This document shows positions 6,557-6,887 of a stretch of DNA of 6,887 bases, in pieces. The DNA is from JBBDMW01 sp040878005 (GTDB lineage Bacteria; Chloroflexota; Dehalococcoidia; Lucifugimonadales; Lucifugimonadaceae). Each line of letters opens with the position of its first letter. The stretch's first letter is position 1. Both the position numbers and the translations under genes were made by a program. The stretch spans positions 1 through 6,887 of the forward strand of contig JBBDMW010000012.1 in NCBI GenBank assembly GCA_040878005.1, written 5' to 3'. The notes beneath the pieces are model-generated. The model ran no database searches. It saw nothing but the letters and a program-made list of their open reading frames with translations, and had not been told where the DNA came from.

Positions 6557-6599
6557 CGGACACTCTTCGAGGCTCGCCTGTTGGCTCGGTGACGGACGC
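6557..6599. repeat. Direct repeat, copy 1
   Basis: The core 6557-6592 matches 6719-6754 at 34 of 36 positions; the differences are TT versus GC at 6581-6582. The similarity continues through GGACGC after a one-base offset. The two copies start 162 bases apart. Copy 1 is not followed by a hairpin and T-run, unlike copy 2. Read on the minus strand it gives the peptide RRASKSVRR, but I regard it as a non-coding intergenic repeat. Confidence 0.85.
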
Positions 6600-6614
6600 T
6601 TGGCCTATGGCCCC

Positions 6615-6650
6615 CCTCTCCCTCAATGCCTCTCTCACGTTGGGGAGAGG
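6615..6650. repeat. Inverted repeat of CCTCTCCC type
   Basis: CCTCTCCC at 6615-6622 pairs perfectly with GGGAGAGG at 6643-6650 across a 20-base spacer. No T-tract follows on the plus strand (AAGGTAAAAG follows), so it is not a good terminator in that direction. This kind of CCTCTCCC...GGGAGAGG unit looks like a dispersed intergenic repeat rather than a coding sequence; that would need a genome-wide comparison. Confidence 0.55.
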
Positions 6651-6718
6651 AAGGTAAAAGGGCGCGTGGCATCGTCGTCATGTGACGTTTTTTTCCGTTT
6701 ATACTCCGCCTTCGGCGT

Positions 6719-6760
6719 CGGACACTCTTCGAGGCTCGCCTGGCGGCTCGGTGAGGACGC
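6719..6760. repeat. Direct repeat, copy 2, running into a terminator
   Basis: This is the second copy of the 36-bp sequence at 6557. Its last bases, AGGACGC, form the left arm of the terminator hairpin at 6754-6774. Directly upstream is a small perfect CGCC-TTC-GGCG hairpin (6707-6717), which copy 1 lacks. The repeat plus terminator may form a unit. Confidence 0.85.
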
Positions 6761-6782
6761 ACTCTGTGCGTCCTTTTCTTTT
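6754..6782 (+). terminator. Strong rho-independent terminator, plus strand
   Basis: AGGACGCAC (6754-6762) pairs perfectly over nine bases with GTGCGTCCT (6766-6774) around a TCT loop. It is followed by a T-rich tract, TTTTCTTTT (6774-6782). This is a canonical intrinsic terminator reading left to right. The nearest plus-strand gene, yggT, ends about 500 bases upstream with an opposite-strand gene in between, so the terminator appears to serve either a small unrecognised transcript or read-through from proC-yggT. Confidence 0.85.
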
Positions 6783-6795
6783 GTTGGTTTGGTTC

Positions 6796-6856
6796 GTGGT
6801 CTGGCGTGAGCCGGCTATTGATTACCTTTGTGGTAGTGGTCCGGCGCGGGCCGGCT
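6796..6856. repeat. Degenerate 21-bp direct repeat of period 40
   Basis: 6796-6816 and 6836-6856 match at 18 of 21 positions, both beginning GTGGT and ending GCCGGCT. The three differences are all transitions (T/C, T/C, A/G). The period of 40 is not a multiple of three, which argues against a coding repeat. It lies just after the terminator and near the window edge, so the array could continue beyond it. Confidence 0.55.
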
Positions 6857-6887
6857 GCTGCTGATTTGTTCCGGCGGCTGGTGCAGT

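Larger units (their letters stand above)
6500..6887. other. Gene-free, repeat-rich region at the right end
   Basis: No recognisable gene is present in these 388 bases. Open frames exist on both strands, but they are low-complexity and built from the repeats listed separately. The stretch contains a duplicated ~36-bp sequence, a CCTCTCCC-type inverted repeat, a T-run at 6688-6694, a strong terminator and a degenerate 21-bp repeat pair. It must also hold the promoter of yggU, which I cannot point to. The character changes along the stretch: T- and G-rich beyond 6774, GC-rich before. Confidence 0.7.

Noticed and set aside
6496..6762. Minus-strand 88-codon frame with two RRASKSVRR segments
   Set aside because: It consists of the direct repeats plus the inverted repeat, is arginine/serine-rich without domain character, has no ribosome site and abuts yggU. 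It is best explained as translation of intergenic repeats.
6489..6809. Plus-strand 106-codon frame spanning the repeats
   Set aside because: It starts inside yggU on the other strand, covers the repeat pair and runs through the terminator hairpin, which a real gene would not do.

Overview
The window is ordinary bacterial chromosome of moderately high GC content, carrying six protein-coding genes and a repeat-rich tail of about 390 bases without a credible gene. I see no tRNA, rRNA, insertion sequence, phage gene or CRISPR array. Genes are closely spaced, starts are ATG or GTG, and Shine-Dalgarno-like sites precede most of them. The lineage cannot be fixed from sequence alone. The gene content, together with the short dispersed-looking repeats at the right end, would suit an uncultivated environmental bacterium. 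A Chloroflexota-like origin is only a guess.

Layout. Bases 112-1632 (+) encode a two-domain protein, a metallo-beta-lactamase-fold hydrolase followed by a C-terminal Rieske [2Fe-2S] domain, reminiscent of N-acyl amino-sugar hydroxylases. It converges on a long minus-strand gene (1692-3743) for a DUF255/YyaL thioredoxin-like plus six-hairpin-glycosidase-like protein. A 221-base divergent intergenic region with a strong potential stem-loop separates that gene from a PdxA-family dehydrogenase (3965-4975, +). A 204-base gap follows, holding a consensus TATAAT framed by a perfect 7-bp inverted repeat. It leads into proC (5180-5983, pyrroline-5-carboxylate reductase), which is coupled by a 4-base overlap to yggT (5980-6252, small membrane protein). 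A yggU/DUF167 gene (6203-6499) lies on the opposite strand and overlaps the 3' end of yggT by 50 bases.

Right end (6500-6887). This stretch contains two copies of a roughly 36-bp direct repeat, an 8-bp inverted repeat of a CCTCTCCC type, a very good rho-independent terminator with no obvious gene to serve, and a degenerate 21-bp direct repeat of period 40.

How the genes relate. proC-yggT looks like a real transcription unit (amino-acid biosynthesis plus a membrane-protein partner), and yggT/yggU association is widely seen in bacteria. The other genes are housekeeping or poorly characterised and show no shared pathway. I do not see a clear new multi-gene system. The points most worth a second look are the MBL-Rieske protein, the proC operator-like site, the overprinted yggT/yggU tails and the repeat-terminator module.
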